Positions 1 through 8,884 of a stretch of 64,000 bases of DNA are shown in pieces. Every line of letters starts with the position of its first letter. The first letter of the stretch is position 1. Under the pieces are notes generated by a model, which ran no database searches, was not told the origin of the DNA, and was given only the letters and a program-made list of their open reading frames with translations. The position numbers were made by a program, and so were the translations under genes. Source of the DNA: Sarcodiotheca gaudichaudii (lineage: Eukaryota > Rhodophyta > Florideophyceae > Gigartinales > Solieriaceae); NCBI GenBank assembly GCA_032355985.1, contig JAUKVZ010000012.1:1-64000 (forward strand), in the 5' to 3' direction.

Positions 1-655
1 TACCTGTACCTGGAGGACCTACTAAAAGTACACCTTTGGGAATTTTAGCACCTACAGCAGTAAAAGAATCCGGTTGCTTTAAAAAAGTTACGACTTCTTC
101 AAATTCTTCTTTAGCTTCATCTACTCCAGCTACATCATTAAAAACAATACCTGTTTTTGCTTCCATCTGAAAAAGAGCTTTCGACTTTCCGAATGACATA
201 GCTTGACCTGGTCCGCCTGAGGCATTTCCTGATCTACGGAATAATAGTACAAGTCCTCCCAGGAAAACTATCGGGAAGAATACATTGCCTAGTAAATTCC
301 ATATTGCATTATTATCCTTAATTGGATGTGCATCAATATCGATTTGGGCTTTCCTTAGTTTTGTAATAAGTTCTGGTGCATTTGGAGGTAGCTCAACACG
401 AATTTTTTGTACTCGATTGCCCAACTCTGGTCCCAGTGCTTCAACAATAGCCGTATGACCATTATCATACAAATCGACTCTTTTTACCCATCCCATGTCT
501 AGATACTCTAAAAAGCGACCATATGTCATTCTTGAGCTCGCAACATTGTTATTTAAGTCATTATTGTTAGGTGTCAAGAAACTTTGCCACAAAAAGAATC
601 CAATGACTAAAAATGGTAAAGACCATAATAAAACTGTTTTCCAAGATACTTTCAT
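1..655 (-). CDS. ftsH: FtsH thylakoid AAA+ metalloprotease, N-terminal part (cut by window edge)
   Basis: Membrane-bound ATP-dependent zinc protease that in plastids removes damaged photosystem II proteins such as D1. About 218 residues are visible from an ATG whose complement lies at 653-655. There is a hydrophobic segment at about residues 5-27, a lumenal stretch, a second hydrophobic segment at about 117-140, and then the conserved linker leading to the AAA domain. The window ends inside the Walker A motif (GPPGTG, residues 213-218), so the rest of the AAA domain and the HEXXH protease domain lie outside. It is transcribed away from psaE. Family assignment is secure from the Walker A context and the two-helix N-terminus. 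Confidence 0.95.
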   Translation of the reverse strand, partial: MKVSWKTVLLWSLPFLVIGFFLWQSFLTPNNNDLNNNVASSRMTYGRFLEYLDMGWVKRVDLYDNGHTAIVEALGPELGNRVQKIRVELPPNAPELITKLRKAQIDIDAHPIKDNNAIWNLLGNVFFPIVFLGGLVLLFRRSGNASGGPGQAMSFGKSKALFQMEAKTGIVFNDVAGVDEAKEEFEEVVTFLKQPDSFTAVGAKIPKGVLLVGPPGTG

Positions 656-851
656 TATAAGAACTCTCTCCTATCTATATCGTTAATATATTATCTATTA
701 AATGTAACAGTTCTTTGATGTTTTGGGCAATTAATTCAATACTTTTATTTAATCCCCATCCTTTATGATTTTACAAATGTTATTGTTATTTATTGTAAAA
801 AGTGGTAATGCTCATACTATTAATGAATATATTACTTGGAGATTTTCACAC

Positions 852-1037
852 ATGGTTAAGAAAGGCAATACTGTAAAGATAATAAGAAAAGAATCTTATT
901 GGTATCAAGACACTGGGAAAGTAGTCAAAGTAGAAACAGATATTAAGTACCCAGTGTTAGTTCGATTTAGTAAAGAAACTTATAGTGGTGTGAATAATAA
1001 TAGTTTTGCTGAAGATGAGGTTGTAGTAGTTTCTTAA
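852..1037 (+). CDS. psaE: Photosystem I reaction centre subunit IV (PsaE)
   Basis: Small stromal subunit of photosystem I that helps dock ferredoxin and supports cyclic electron flow. The 61-residue product begins [17 protein letters not shown] and ends EDEVVVVS, matching the SH3-like PsaE fold throughout. The same frame is open upstream to an ATG at 765, but those 29 extra residues do not resemble PsaE, and family length (about 60-70 residues) supports the ATG at 852. It converges on psbH, with a hairpin at 1107-1135 in between. psaD, its partner at the ferredoxin site, is far away at 31.6 kb. Confidence 0.96.
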   Translation: MVKKGNTVKIIRKESYWYQDTGKVVKVETDIKYPVLVRFSKETYSGVNNNSFAEDEVVVVS

Positions 1038-1106
1038 AGAGTAATAAACTTATAATCTGCTAAACTTAGATATCTATTGAGGGATCATTATAATAAATTT
1101 GACATA

Positions 1107-1135
1107 GTGTTAAAGCAGAGAGTTTGATTTAACAC
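1107..1135. terminator. Hairpin between convergent psaE and psbH
   Basis: Eight-base perfect inverted repeat (GTGTTAAA at 1107-1114, TTTAACAC at 1128-1135) with a 13-base loop, between the 3' ends of psaE (+) and psbH (-). A smaller hairpin (ACTGC/GCAGT, 1146-1159) follows. It probably ends or stabilises the transcripts from both sides; this is inferred from position and symmetry. Confidence 0.5.
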
Positions 1136-1190
1136 TTATAATACTACTGCTAATGCAGTAACTTTGTTATCCAATCTATTTGAAGCATAT

Positions 1191-1394
1191 TTAGCTACCT
1201 AAACTTGCCCAATCTACATCAACATTTTCTAAAACTAGAGATGAGTTATAAATTTGCAAAATAATTAGCAAAAATAAGAAGAATAACAGCATAAACACTG
1301 CCATAATGGGCGTAGTGCCCCAACCAGGAGCTACTTTGCCATATTCTGAATTTAAAGGTCTTAAAATCTCTCCTAATCTTGTTCTTAGTGCCAT
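1191..1394 (-). CDS. psbH: Photosystem II 10-kDa phosphoprotein homologue (PsbH)
   Basis: Single-pass thylakoid subunit of photosystem II next to CP47, needed for stable assembly and QA/QB function. The 67-residue protein has the family signature ([20 protein letters not shown]) followed by a transmembrane helix at about residues 29-47. As in cyanobacteria and most red algal plastids, the N-terminus lacks the phosphorylated extension found in plants. It is the last gene of the psbB-psbT-psbH group on the minus strand, with psbN on the opposite strand between psbT and psbH. The ATG at 1392-1394 gives the expected family start. Confidence 0.97.
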   Translation of the reverse strand: MALRTRLGEILRPLNSEYGKVAPGWGTTPIMAVFMLLFFLFLLIILQIYNSSLVLENVDVDWASLGS

Positions 1395-1477
1395 AATGAT
1401 TTTATATCCTTTTTTTTGTTATGATTTATTATGAGTATTAATATTCATCTAGTAATTTAATTTATATTTATTGACTT

Positions 1478-1609
1478 ATGGAAACAGCAACTATACTAAG
1501 CATTTTCATCTCTAGTTTATTACTAGGGATTACAGGCTATTCTATCTACACAGCATTTGGACCATCTGCAAAAGAATTACGAGATCCTTTTGAAGAGCAT
1601 GAAGAGTAA
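1478..1609 (+). CDS. psbN: PsbN, photosystem II assembly factor
   Basis: Translation from the ATG at 1478 gives 43 residues beginning [20 protein letters not shown] and ending RDPFEEHEE, a clear match to PsbN. The family is a single-helix thylakoid protein needed for photosystem II reaction centre assembly and repair, not a stable subunit. It lies antisense between psbT and psbH, the arrangement conserved from cyanobacteria to land plants. A perfect 12-base hairpin follows its stop codon at 1626-1652. Confidence 0.97.
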   Translation: METATILSIFISSLLLGITGYSIYTAFGPSAKELRDPFEEHEE

Positions 1610-1625
1610 ACTTTTGTAAGATTTT

Positions 1626-1652
1626 AATCTCCATAATTATATTATGGAGATT
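1626..1652. terminator. Perfect hairpin between psbN and psbT 3' ends
   Basis: AATCTCCATAAT (1626-1637) pairs perfectly with ATTATGGAGATT (1641-1652) around a 3-base loop. It sits between the converging ends of psbN (+) and psbT (-) and can serve as a processing or termination signal in either direction. Confidence 0.65.
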
Positions 1653-1686
1653 ATTAAATTTCTGTTATCCAATAATCTAATATTAA

Positions 1687-1782
1687 TTATTTTGCTATTC
1701 TAGGCGGATCTCTAAAAAATACTGCGAAGAATATAACCATTAAAGTACCTGTTAATAAAAAGACATACACGAGAGCTTCCAT
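1687..1782 (-). CDS. psbT: Photosystem II protein T (PsbT)
   Basis: The 31-residue product starts [20 protein letters not shown] and ends RDPPRIAK, a textbook PsbT: one transmembrane helix with a short basic stromal tail. PsbT lies at the photosystem II dimer interface and helps stabilise the QA site. It follows psbB closely, with 36 bases between the psbB stop and the psbT start, so the two are very probably co-transcribed. Confidence 0.97.
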   Translation of the reverse strand: MEALVYVFLLTGTLMVIFFAVFFRDPPRIAK

Positions 1783-1818
1783 TATTATATTTCCTCTTTT
1801 ATTCAATGTAAGATATTT

Positions 1819-3348
1819 CTATACAGCACCTTGCTTTTTACTACTACGATCTCCTAATTTTTGGAATGCACCAAATTCTACTTGTTCTGTAACTTCAGCC
1901 CCGATTCCAGCAAATACGTCTCTGAATATTGTCCGAGACCCATGCCATAAGTGACCAAAGAAAAATATTAAAGCAAAATTAGCATGTCCGAATGTAAACC
2001 ATCCGCGCGGGCTACTTCTAAATACACCATCAGACTCTAAAGTAGTACGATCAAATTCAAAAACCTCACCGAGCTGTGCTTTCCTGGCATATTTTTTCAC
2101 GCTTGGTGCATCTGTAAATACTTTACCATTCAGTTTTCCGCCGTAGAAGTTAACAGTAACCCCTACTTGTTCAATACTATACTTAGATTCTGCTCTCCTA
2201 AAGGGAATATCAGCTCTGATAATACCGTCTTTATCGACTAAGATAACTGGAAAAGTTTCAAAAAATGCAGGCATTCTTCTTACTGCTAATTCGCGTCCTT
2301 CCTTATCTTGAAATATAGGATGCCCTAACCAAGCTTCAGCAATACCATCTCCTTTATCCATAGGTCCAGATCTAAATAACCCACCTTTAGCTGGATTATT
2401 TCCGATGTAGTCATAAAAAGCTAACTTATCTGGTATTCTAGACCAAGCTTCAACTGGTGACGCTCCATCTCCTAGATAGGTCTCTACTCTTTTCTCAATT
2501 TCTTGTTGGAAGTATCCACTATCCCACTGATATCGAGTAGGTCCAAAGAGTTCTAAAGGCGTAGTTGCTGAACCATACCACATAGTTCCACAAGTAATAA
2601 ACGCACTAAAGAATACCGCAGAAATACTACTTGAAAGTACCGTCTCAATATTACCCATTCTTAATGCTCGATAAAGCCTTTGTGGAGGTCTTACAGTCAA
2701 ATGGAAGACGCCAGCCAAGATTCCTACTGTCCCAGCTGCAATATGATGCGAAGCAATGCCACCGGGATTAAATGGGTTGAAACCATCAGGGCCCCATGCT
2801 GGCGCTACTGGTTGTACCTTTCCAGTTACACCATATGCATCTGATACCCATATACCAGGTCCAAAAAGTCCTGTTGCATGGAAAGCTCCAAAGCCAAAGC
2901 ATAAGAGGCTAGAAAGCAATAAGTGGATGCCAAAAATTTTAGGTAGGTCTAGAGCTGGTTCTCCTGTTCTCGGATCTCTAAATAATTCTAGATCCCAATA
3001 AACCCAATGCCATATAGATGCTAAGAAAAGCATTCCTGAAAGTACTATATGAGTTAACGCTACTCCTTCAAAACTCCATAAGCCAGGGTTGGAGACACTT
3101 TCGCCTGTGATACTCCATCCACCCCACGAATCGGTTACGCCAAGTCTTGCCATGAAAGGCATTACAAACATTCCTTGTCTCCACATCGGATTTAATACCG
3201 GATCTGAAGGATCAAATACTGCTAATTCATACAATGCCATTGATCCTGCCCATCCAGCAACTAAAGCCGTATGCATTAAATGAACAGAAATTAAACGACC
3301 TGGATCATTTAATACAACTGTGTGTACGCGGTACCATGGTAATCCCAT
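1819..3348 (-). CDS. psbB: Photosystem II CP47 chlorophyll apoprotein (PsbB)
   Basis: Core antenna of photosystem II that carries chlorophyll a and passes excitation to the D1/D2 reaction centre. The 509-residue protein is the full family length and starts [19 protein letters not shown]. It has six membrane helices with His residues placed to bind chlorophyll (for example [23 protein letters not shown]) and a large lumenal loop between helices five and six. The ATG at 3346-3348 is the family start. It is the first gene of the psbB-psbT-psbH group; about 160 bases separate it from ycf38 upstream. Confidence 0.98.
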   Translation of the reverse strand: MGLPWYRVHTVVLNDPGRLISVHLMHTALVAGWAGSMALYELAVFDPSDPVLNPMWRQGMFVMPFMARLGVTDSWGGWSITGESVSNPGLWSFEGVALTHIVLSGMLFLASIWHWVYWDLELFRDPRTGEPALDLPKIFGIHLLLSSLLCFGFGAFHATGLFGPGIWVSDAYGVTGKVQPVAPAWGPDGFNPFNPGGIASHHIAAGTVGILAGVFHLTVRPPQRLYRALRMGNIETVLSSSISAVFFSAFITCGTMWYGSATTPLELFGPTRYQWDSGYFQQEIEKRVETYLGDGASPVEAWSRIPDKLAFYDYIGNNPAKGGLFRSGPMDKGDGIAEAWLGHPIFQDKEGRELAVRRMPAFFETFPVILVDKDGIIRADIPFRRAESKYSIEQVGVTVNFYGGKLNGKVFTDAPSVKKYARKAQLGEVFEFDRTTLESDGVFRSSPRGWFTFGHANFALIFFFGHLWHGSRTIFRDVFAGIGAEVTEQVEFGAFQKLGDRSSKKQGAV

Positions 3349-3509
3349 TGAAATTGTATACCTCCTAATAAAACAAATAATATATATAATTTTCTTACTA
3401 ATATGTTTATTTGTTGATTTTGATAAAAAAGATTGTAATAATCTTTTTACCCGTTTCCTATTAATTATATATTATAGCATTCTTCTACTTTTTAGTATAA
3501 ATTTATAAG

Positions 3510-4379
3510 TTATTCTTCAAAACGTTTTGTTATTAGCATATCGACTAGCTTTATTGACAAACAATTAATACAAATCATTATAGCAGTAATTTGTATCATA
3601 TTTAGGGGTCCCCAAACAGTTTGCATAATACAGTCATTATAATTTATAAGTTCATGGCTATATGTATATCTAATAATTTCTATAATGTAGCTGAGTGGAT
3701 TTAAGCTTGCAATAATCTGTAGCCATGAAGGCATAAAAATCAAAGGGGCTAGAGCAGTACTTGAAAATAGGAAAGGTAGATTAATAATAACCAAGGATGC
3801 TAAAAGCTCTACGTGTCCAGGTAATATAAATGCTAATATTAAGCTAAGGTTCGTTACACTATTACTTAACAATAGTAATGTACATCCGATATATGCACCA
3901 TTAATTGTGCTTGGTATTGCATTGCCCATTAAAAATGAGACATAAATGATAATACTTACTTGAACTAAGCTAGTCAAAGCAATATTCACAGAAGACGAAT
4001 AGACGATAGAATATCGTGAGTACATCGGTGAGCTTAGTAACCTATTAAGGAATCCGAATTCTCTATCAAAAATAATAGGTAATCCAGCATTTAACGCACC
4101 AGTAAAAGCTGTAAATACTATGATGCCTCCGCCAATAAAATCACTATAGGTATCTGTGGAAGTAAATAAGCCAATTGGCGCATTTTGGAATAAAGCGCCA
4201 AAAAGAATCAACCACAATAACGGCTGCAGAATACCTGTAATGATCATAGAAGGACGTCTCCAACTCTGAACCAATAGCCTAGATGTTAAGGCTTTAATTT
4301 CTTTATCTGCCCCTGACTGATTCTGTACCTTATTACGTATACTGAGATTCGGCTGGAGAATATAACAATAACTAGCCAT
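3510..4379 (-). CDS. ycf38: Ycf38, ABC-2 type transporter permease
   Basis: The 289-residue protein is an integral membrane subunit of an ABC-2 family exporter. A soluble N-terminus of about 45 residues leads to roughly six hydrophobic segments, with the conserved run SWRRPSMIITGILQPLLWLI and then an FDREFGFLNRLLSSP loop typical of the family. The red algal plastid gene of this type is ycf38. The substrate is unknown, and no ATP-binding partner is encoded nearby, so that subunit would have to come from elsewhere in the plastid or from the nucleus. It is followed by psbB on the same strand. Confidence 0.88.
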   Translation of the reverse strand: MASYCYILQPNLSIRNKVQNQSGADKEIKALTSRLLVQSWRRPSMIITGILQPLLWLILFGALFQNAPIGLFTSTDTYSDFIGGGIIVFTAFTGALNAGLPIIFDREFGFLNRLLSSPMYSRYSIVYSSSVNIALTSLVQVSIIIYVSFLMGNAIPSTINGAYIGCTLLLLSNSVTNLSLILAFILPGHVELLASLVIINLPFLFSSTALAPLIFMPSWLQIIASLNPLSYIIEIIRYTYSHELINYNDCIMQTVWGPLNMIQITAIMICINCLSIKLVDMLITKRFEE

Positions 4380-4625
4380 AATATTAAATAAGAATACTTT
4401 TTTTAAAGATTAAGGTTTATTCAAAAATATAAATATTGTAAATTTATAAGAAAAATATATACTTCTTTTTTTTTGTCAATAAGTTGCATTAAAAGTATTT
4501 TTAACTTTTTAATAATATTGAGCTAAAAATATTGTATGATATATATTATAGTTGAGTTAATCTTATATCTTAATATAGCACGGTCTAAAAAAGCTATATA
4601 ACGTTCTACTTTAATGGAGGAAATC

Positions 4626-4922
4626 ATGGCTGAAAAATACACAGTAACACTAGAGACACCTGAGGGAATTGTAACGATTGATGGAGATGCAACTACTTAT
4701 ATTTTAGATTCAGCGGAAGACCAAGGTGTAGATCTGCCATATTCTTGCAGAGCAGGTGCTTGTTCTACATGTGCAGGCAGAGTAACAGCAGGTACTGTTG
4801 ATCAATCTGATCAATCATTCCTTGATGATGATCAAATGGCTGAAAGTTTCGTCTTAACTTGTGTAGCTTATCCAACTAGCGACTGTACAATTAAAACGCA
4901 TCAAGAAGAAGAATTGTACTAG
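4626..4922 (+). CDS. petF: Ferredoxin, 2Fe-2S plant type (PetF)
   Basis: Stromal electron carrier from photosystem I to FNR, thioredoxin reductase, nitrite reductase and bilin-forming enzymes. The 98-residue product has the cluster ligands C41, C46, C49 and C79 in the [11 protein letters not shown] and LTCVAYP motifs and the acidic C-terminal EEELY. The frame is open from an ATG at 4614, but that codon overlaps the ribosome-binding GGAGG, and the family start [12 protein letters not shown] at 4626 fits spacing and length. Its 3' end converges with rps10 and carries a strong hairpin. Confidence 0.97.
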   Translation: MAEKYTVTLETPEGIVTIDGDATTYILDSAEDQGVDLPYSCRAGACSTCAGRVTAGTVDQSDQSFLDDDQMAESFVLTCVAYPTSDCTIKTHQEEELY

Positions 4923-4946
4923 CTTTTATCTATTAGCTTAATTTCT

Positions 4947-4975
4947 AAAGTGTCTAATGTAATATTAGACACTTT
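4947..4975 (+). terminator. Terminator hairpin after petF
   Basis: AAAGTGTCTAAT (4947-4958) pairs perfectly with ATTAGACACTTT (4964-4975) around a 5-base loop, followed by T-rich sequence. It resembles a rho-independent terminator for petF and may also mark the 3' end of the ribosomal protein cluster ending at rps10 on the other strand. Confidence 0.7.
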
Positions 4976-4990
4976 TATTTTTGTGCTATT

Positions 4991-5308
4991 TTATAGCTTG
5001 ACTTCTATATCGATTCCAGCAGGAAGATTGAGTTGCATTAATGCGTCAATTGTTAAGGCTGAAGGGTCCTTTATTTCAATCACTCTTTTATGTGTACGCA
5101 ACTCAAAGTGTTCTCGAGAATCTTTATCTACATGTGGTGAACGCAAAACACAGTAGATCCTACGGTGTGTAGGTAAAAATATTGGTCCAACAGCAGTAGC
5201 ATTAGTTCTATTAATCGTTTCTATAATATTTTGACACGATATATTTAAAATGTTATGGTCATATGCTTTAAGTTTAATCCTAATTTTAGGTATTTGTGTA
5301 ACAGTCAT
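4991..5308 (-). CDS. rps10: Ribosomal protein S10
   Basis: Small-subunit protein of the plastid ribosome. The ATG at 5306-5308 gives 105 residues beginning [18 protein letters not shown], the usual S10 start; the frame is open 12 residues further upstream, but those do not match. The motif [21 protein letters not shown] is diagnostic. It is the last gene of the long minus-strand cluster, directly after tufA, the red algal str-type order (rps12-rps7-tufA-rps10). Confidence 0.97.
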   Translation of the reverse strand: MTVTQIPKIRIKLKAYDHNILNISCQNIIETINRTNATAVGPIFLPTHRRIYCVLRSPHVDKDSREHFELRTHKRVIEIKDPSALTIDALMQLNLPAGIDIEVKL

Positions 5309-5360
5309 ATTATTATTTATTGTTCTTCCGCTTGCTATATTCAATTATATTATTTATCTA

Positions 5361-6590
5361 TTATTCTAAAATTTTTGAAACTACCCCAGCACCAACTGTT
5401 CTACCACCTTCTCTAATTGCAAAGCGCATGCCTTGCTCAATAGCAATAGGATTAATTAATTGAGCACTCATTTTGATTCTGTCACCAGGCATAACCATCT
5501 CTGCTGTTGAACCATCATCAGCGGTAAATTGCGTAATGGTACCTGTCACATCAGTTGTTCGTACGTAGAACTGAGGTCTATAACCTGAGAAAAATGGAGT
5601 ATGTCTACCACCTTCTTCTTGTGTTAAAATATAGACCTCAGCTTCAAATTGTGTATGTGGGGTAATGGTACCAGGTTGTGAAAGTACCATTCCCCTTTCA
5701 ATATCTTTCTTTTGTACACCTCGTAATAGTATACCAATATTGTCACCAGCCATTCCTTCGTCTAAAGTTTTTTGGAACATCTCCAGGCCAGTAATAGTAG
5801 TTGTTCTAGTTTCTCTAATGCCGACTATCTCAATTGTGTCACCTACTTTAATGATACCTCGTTCAATTCTTCCAGTCGCAACTGTTCCTCTGCCTGTAAT
5901 TGAGAATACATCTTCTACTGCCATTAAAAATGTTTTATCTACATCTCTTTCTGGCGTAGGGATATAATTATCTATAGCATCCATAAGTGAATAGATCTTA
6001 TCTACCCACTTATCATCTCCTTTCTTTGTCTCTGGGTTACTAGTTACACATTCTAAAGCTAGTAAGGCAGAGCCGGCTACAAATGGAATATCATCACCAG
6101 GAAAATCGTATTGCGCTAATAGTTCTCGTACTTCTAATTATACTAATTCAAGAAGTTCTTCGTCATCAACTTGATCTTCTTTATTCAAAAATACAACAAC
6201 GTGTGGTACTCCAACCTGCTTAGCTAGTAAAATATGTTCACGAGTTTGTGGCATTGGCCCATCTGCTGCAGACACCACTAAAATAGCTCCATCCATCTGT
6301 GCAGCACCCGTAATCATATTCTTAACATAATCAGCATGTCCAGGACAGTCAACGTGTGCATAATGACGGTTATCGGTCTCATACTCAACATGGGCTGTGT
6401 TGATTGTAATCCCCCTAGCTTTTTCTTCAGGAGCTGCATCGATTTCATCAAACCTTTTCAACTGAGTGTCTCCTGTCGCTGCAAGAGTTGCAGAGATAGC
6501 TGCTGTAAGAGTAGTCTTTCCATGATCGACATGACCAATTGTGCCAATATTTACATGTGGTTTCTTGCGTTCAAACTTTGTTCTTGCCAT
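5361..6590 (-). CDS. tufA: Elongation factor Tu, interrupted by one in-frame stop
   Basis: GTPase that delivers aminoacyl-tRNA to the ribosome. From the ATG at 6588-6590 the frame spans exactly 410 codons including the stop, the normal EF-Tu length. GTP-binding motifs are intact: GHVDHGKT (19-26), DCPGH (81-85), NKED (136-139). Domains II and III follow in the same frame and end GVVSKILE. However, codon 151, complement at 6138-6140, reads TAA where a conserved Glu (GAA) is expected in the ELLELV-E-LEVRELL helix. A single base difference explains it. Sequencing error, a real lesion, or recoding/RNA editing are all possible; sequence elsewhere in the gene looks under normal constraint. Confidence 0.93.
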
Positions 6591-6669
6591 ATTAATCTAT
6601 TTAATTTTTTATAAAAACAGGATAATTACTTTTAGCGATTATGAAGTGTAACTTCAATATTGGTTATAT

Positions 6670-7140
6670 CTAATATCTGTAGTGAGCAAAAGCTTTATTT
6701 GCTTCAGCCATCCTATGTGTTTCCTCTCGTTTTCTGATAGCGTTTCCATTTTCGCCTGCAGCATCCATTATTTCATTTGCTAACTTTATTGCCATGTTTT
6801 TGCCTGACCTTTCTATTGCAAATCGCGTGATCCAACGTAGTGCTAGATTAGTGCCTCGATAAGCTCTAACCTCAATAGGAACTTGATACGTAGATCCACC
6901 CACTCTTCTTGCTTTTACTTCTACTAGAGGAGTAGCATTGCGTATTGCTTGTTCCAAAATATGCAATGGTTCTGATGTGGATCTTTCTTTAATAATTTCT
7001 AAAGCAGAGTAAATAATTTTTTGGGCTATGCTCTTTTTTCCATGCTTAAGTACTCGGACTGTTAACATACTGACAAGCTTACTTTGATAGACAGGATCAG
7101 CTTTTACTAATCTTTTTTTCGCTGTATTTCTACGAGACAT
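6670..7140 (-). CDS. rps7: Ribosomal protein S7
   Basis: Primary 16S rRNA-binding protein that nucleates assembly of the small-subunit head. The 156-residue protein begins [18 protein letters not shown] and holds the family signature [19 protein letters not shown], ending with the basic [15 protein letters not shown] tail. Full length. It lies between rps12 and tufA as in the bacterial str operon; 39 bases separate it from rps12. Confidence 0.98.
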   Translation of the reverse strand: MSRRNTAKKRLVKADPVYQSKLVSMLTVRVLKHGKKSIAQKIIYSALEIIKERSTSEPLHILEQAIRNATPLVEVKARRVGGSTYQVPIEVRAYRGTNLALRWITRFAIERSGKNMAIKLANEIMDAAGENGNAIRKREETHRMAEANKAFAHYRY

Positions 7141-7179
7141 AAGTAATTTTATTTAAATGAATAATAATATAGCTAATAA

Positions 7180-7554
7180 TTAGGATTTAGGTTTTTTTGT
7201 TCCATACTTCGAACGACTCTTCTTACGGTCTTTAACACCAGCTGAATCAAGTGTTCCCCTAACAATGTGATACCTAACACCAGGTAAATCTTTGACCCTA
7301 CCTCCTCGAATTAATACAACTGAATGCTCTTGGATGTTATGACCAATGCCAGGTATATAGGCTGTGACTTCAAAACCTGATGTTAGTCGAACTCTTGCAA
7401 CTTTTCGCAGAGCGGAGTTAGGCTTCTTCGGTGTAGTAGTATAAACACGAGTACATACACCACGCCTTTGAGGGCATGATTTTAGAGCTGGAGATTTAGT
7501 TTTTTTTACTGCTTTTTGTCTTGGCAGTCTCACTAATTGTTGAATAGTAGGCAT
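7180..7554 (-). CDS. rps12: Ribosomal protein S12
   Basis: Decoding-centre protein of the small subunit. The 124 residues are uninterrupted: [18 protein letters not shown], then the invariant [15 protein letters not shown] and [11 protein letters not shown] loops that contact the A site. Unlike land-plant plastids, the gene is a single continuous reading frame with no intron or trans-splicing. It is the first gene of the str-type part of the cluster. Confidence 0.98.
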   Translation of the reverse strand: MPTIQQLVRLPRQKAVKKTKSPALKSCPQRRGVCTRVYTTTPKKPNSALRKVARVRLTSGFEVTAYIPGIGHNIQEHSVVLIRGGRVKDLPGVRYHIVRGTLDSAGVKDRKKSRSKYGTKKPKS

Positions 7555-7649
7555 AAATTTTCGTTCTTAATGTATATGTGTGATCAATAAAACACTAGCT
7601 TTATTGTATATTTTTGAATAATTACCTGTCAAATTAATCAAATAAGATA

Positions 7650-7871
7650 TTAAGTATCTGCAGTCTTTTGAACGTTATACTTACGCATAAATCTTTCTAC
7701 CCGACCTTCTGTATCAATAATTCGTTGAGATCCTGTAAAAAATGGATGATTTCCTGACCAAATATCTACGTGTAATTCAGGTTTAGTGGAACCTATTGTC
7801 ATTATATGTTTTCCGTCACAATAGACTTTGGAGTCATTGTACCATTCTGGGTGAATATCTGTTTTTGGCAT
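7650..7871 (-). CDS. rpl31: Ribosomal protein L31
   Basis: Large-subunit protein at the subunit interface (bridge B1). The 73-residue sequence MPKTDIHPEWYNDSKVYCDG with GNHPFFTGSQRIIDTEGRVERF fits the plastid L31 family. Only one Cys of the zinc-binding set seen in some bacterial L31 proteins is present, so this looks like the zinc-independent form. It follows rps9 in the order rpl13-rps9-rpl31, which red algal plastids append to the alpha operon. Confidence 0.95.
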   Translation of the reverse strand: MPKTDIHPEWYNDSKVYCDGKHIMTIGSTKPELHVDIWSGNHPFFTGSQRIIDTEGRVERFMRKYNVQKTADT

Positions 7872-7919
7872 AATCTATTTGATGTATTAGTGATTAATGT
7901 ATCGTCTATTTTATAGTCT

Positions 7920-8333
7920 TTAACGCTTAGAGAATTGTGGAGCTTTTCTTGCTTTTCTTAAACCATATTTTCTTCTTTCTTTAACACGTGCGTCGCGAGT
8001 TAAATGCCCTTCCGCTTTTAGAGCGCCACGATTATCTGGGTTCACTGAACATAGAGCTCTCGCCACTCCTAATCTTATTGCATCAGCTTGTCCTGTTAAA
8101 CCTCCTCCATGCGTATTTACTAAGATGTCATATTCTTGGCTTAACCCTAGCGTTTTAAGAGGACCATAAGTAATTCTGATATAATTTGGACTAAATTGCA
8201 AGTAGAACTCTCCGGGTAAATTATTTATAGTTAATTTACCAGATCCAGGCACTAAACGTACCCTTGCAATTGATTCTTTGCGTCTTCCTGTTCCAGTATA
8301 CACAGTTTTAGCTTTCTCAGATGTGATTGTCAT
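7920..8333 (-). CDS. rps9: Ribosomal protein S9
   Basis: Small-subunit protein whose C-terminal tail reaches the P-site tRNA. The 137 residues contain [19 protein letters not shown] near the N-terminus, the [19 protein letters not shown] motif, and the invariant basic ending [11 protein letters not shown]. It is separated from rpl13 by 18 bases, so the two are surely co-transcribed. Confidence 0.98.
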   Translation of the reverse strand: MTITSEKAKTVYTGTGRRKESIARVRLVPGSGKLTINNLPGEFYLQFSPNYIRITYGPLKTLGLSQEYDILVNTHGGGLTGQADAIRLGVARALCSVNPDNRGALKAEGHLTRDARVKERRKYGLRKARKAPQFSKR

Positions 8334-8351
8334 AGTAAATATATCTCTTAA

Positions 8352-8780
8352 TTAGATTTGTATTTTAACTGGGTTTTGTGCTTGATGCGGATGTGCATCA
8401 TTCGCGTAGACCTTTAGATTCTTAAATAATTTTCTACCTAAAGGGCCTTTCGGAAGCATTTTTCTTATAGCTTGTTCTATTATGCGGTTGGGTATTCTAT
8501 TCTGTAACTCATCAAAAGTCTCTGTCTTTAAACTACCAGGCCTACCTGAATGCCTGTAATAAATTTTTTGATATTTTTTCCGGCCAGTAACTTCAATGTA
8601 TTGTGTATTAATAATAATAATATGTGTCTCTGGACTAACTGAAGGAGAGTAGTCGACGTGATTTTTTCCTCTGAGCAAACTAGCTGCTTGACTTGATAAC
8701 CTGCCTAAATTTTTTGCTTTTGCATCAATCACGTACCATTTATTTCTTGTCTTTGGGACTGATATTTGTGTATTATTCAT
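8352..8780 (-). CDS. rpl13: Ribosomal protein L13
   Basis: Early-assembling large-subunit protein. The 142-residue product has NKWYVIDAKAKNLGRLSS and LLRGKNHVDYSPS, then the signature AIRKMLPKGPLGRKLFKNLKVY. Length matches the bacterial family. It is encoded in red-lineage plastids but is nuclear in green plants. It lies just downstream of rpoA on the same strand. Confidence 0.97.
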   Translation of the reverse strand: MNNTQISVPKTRNKWYVIDAKAKNLGRLSSQAASLLRGKNHVDYSPSVSPETHIIIINTQYIEVTGRKKYQKIYYRHSGRPGSLKTETFDELQNRIPNRIIEQAIRKMLPKGPLGRKLFKNLKVYANDAHPHQAQNPVKIQI

Positions 8781-8884
8781 AAGAGCTGTTATATCTATAT
8801 TGGATGATAGTAATTTTAACTACTTTAGTATATTCAAGAGACATTTTTTCTTGTATATATATTATATCTTTTATTCTACACTGT

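Noticed and set aside
765-851. 29-residue N-terminal extension of psaE
   Set aside because: It is open in frame but unlike any PsaE; family length and the start [10 protein letters not shown] support 852.
2756-3283. Plus-strand frames opposite psbB
   Set aside because: Antisense shadows of a strongly conserved gene, with no family resemblance.
4505-4545. Possible petF promoter around TATGAT at 4535-4540
   Set aside because: No -35 element at suitable spacing; in such AT-rich sequence a lone -10-like box is not evidence.
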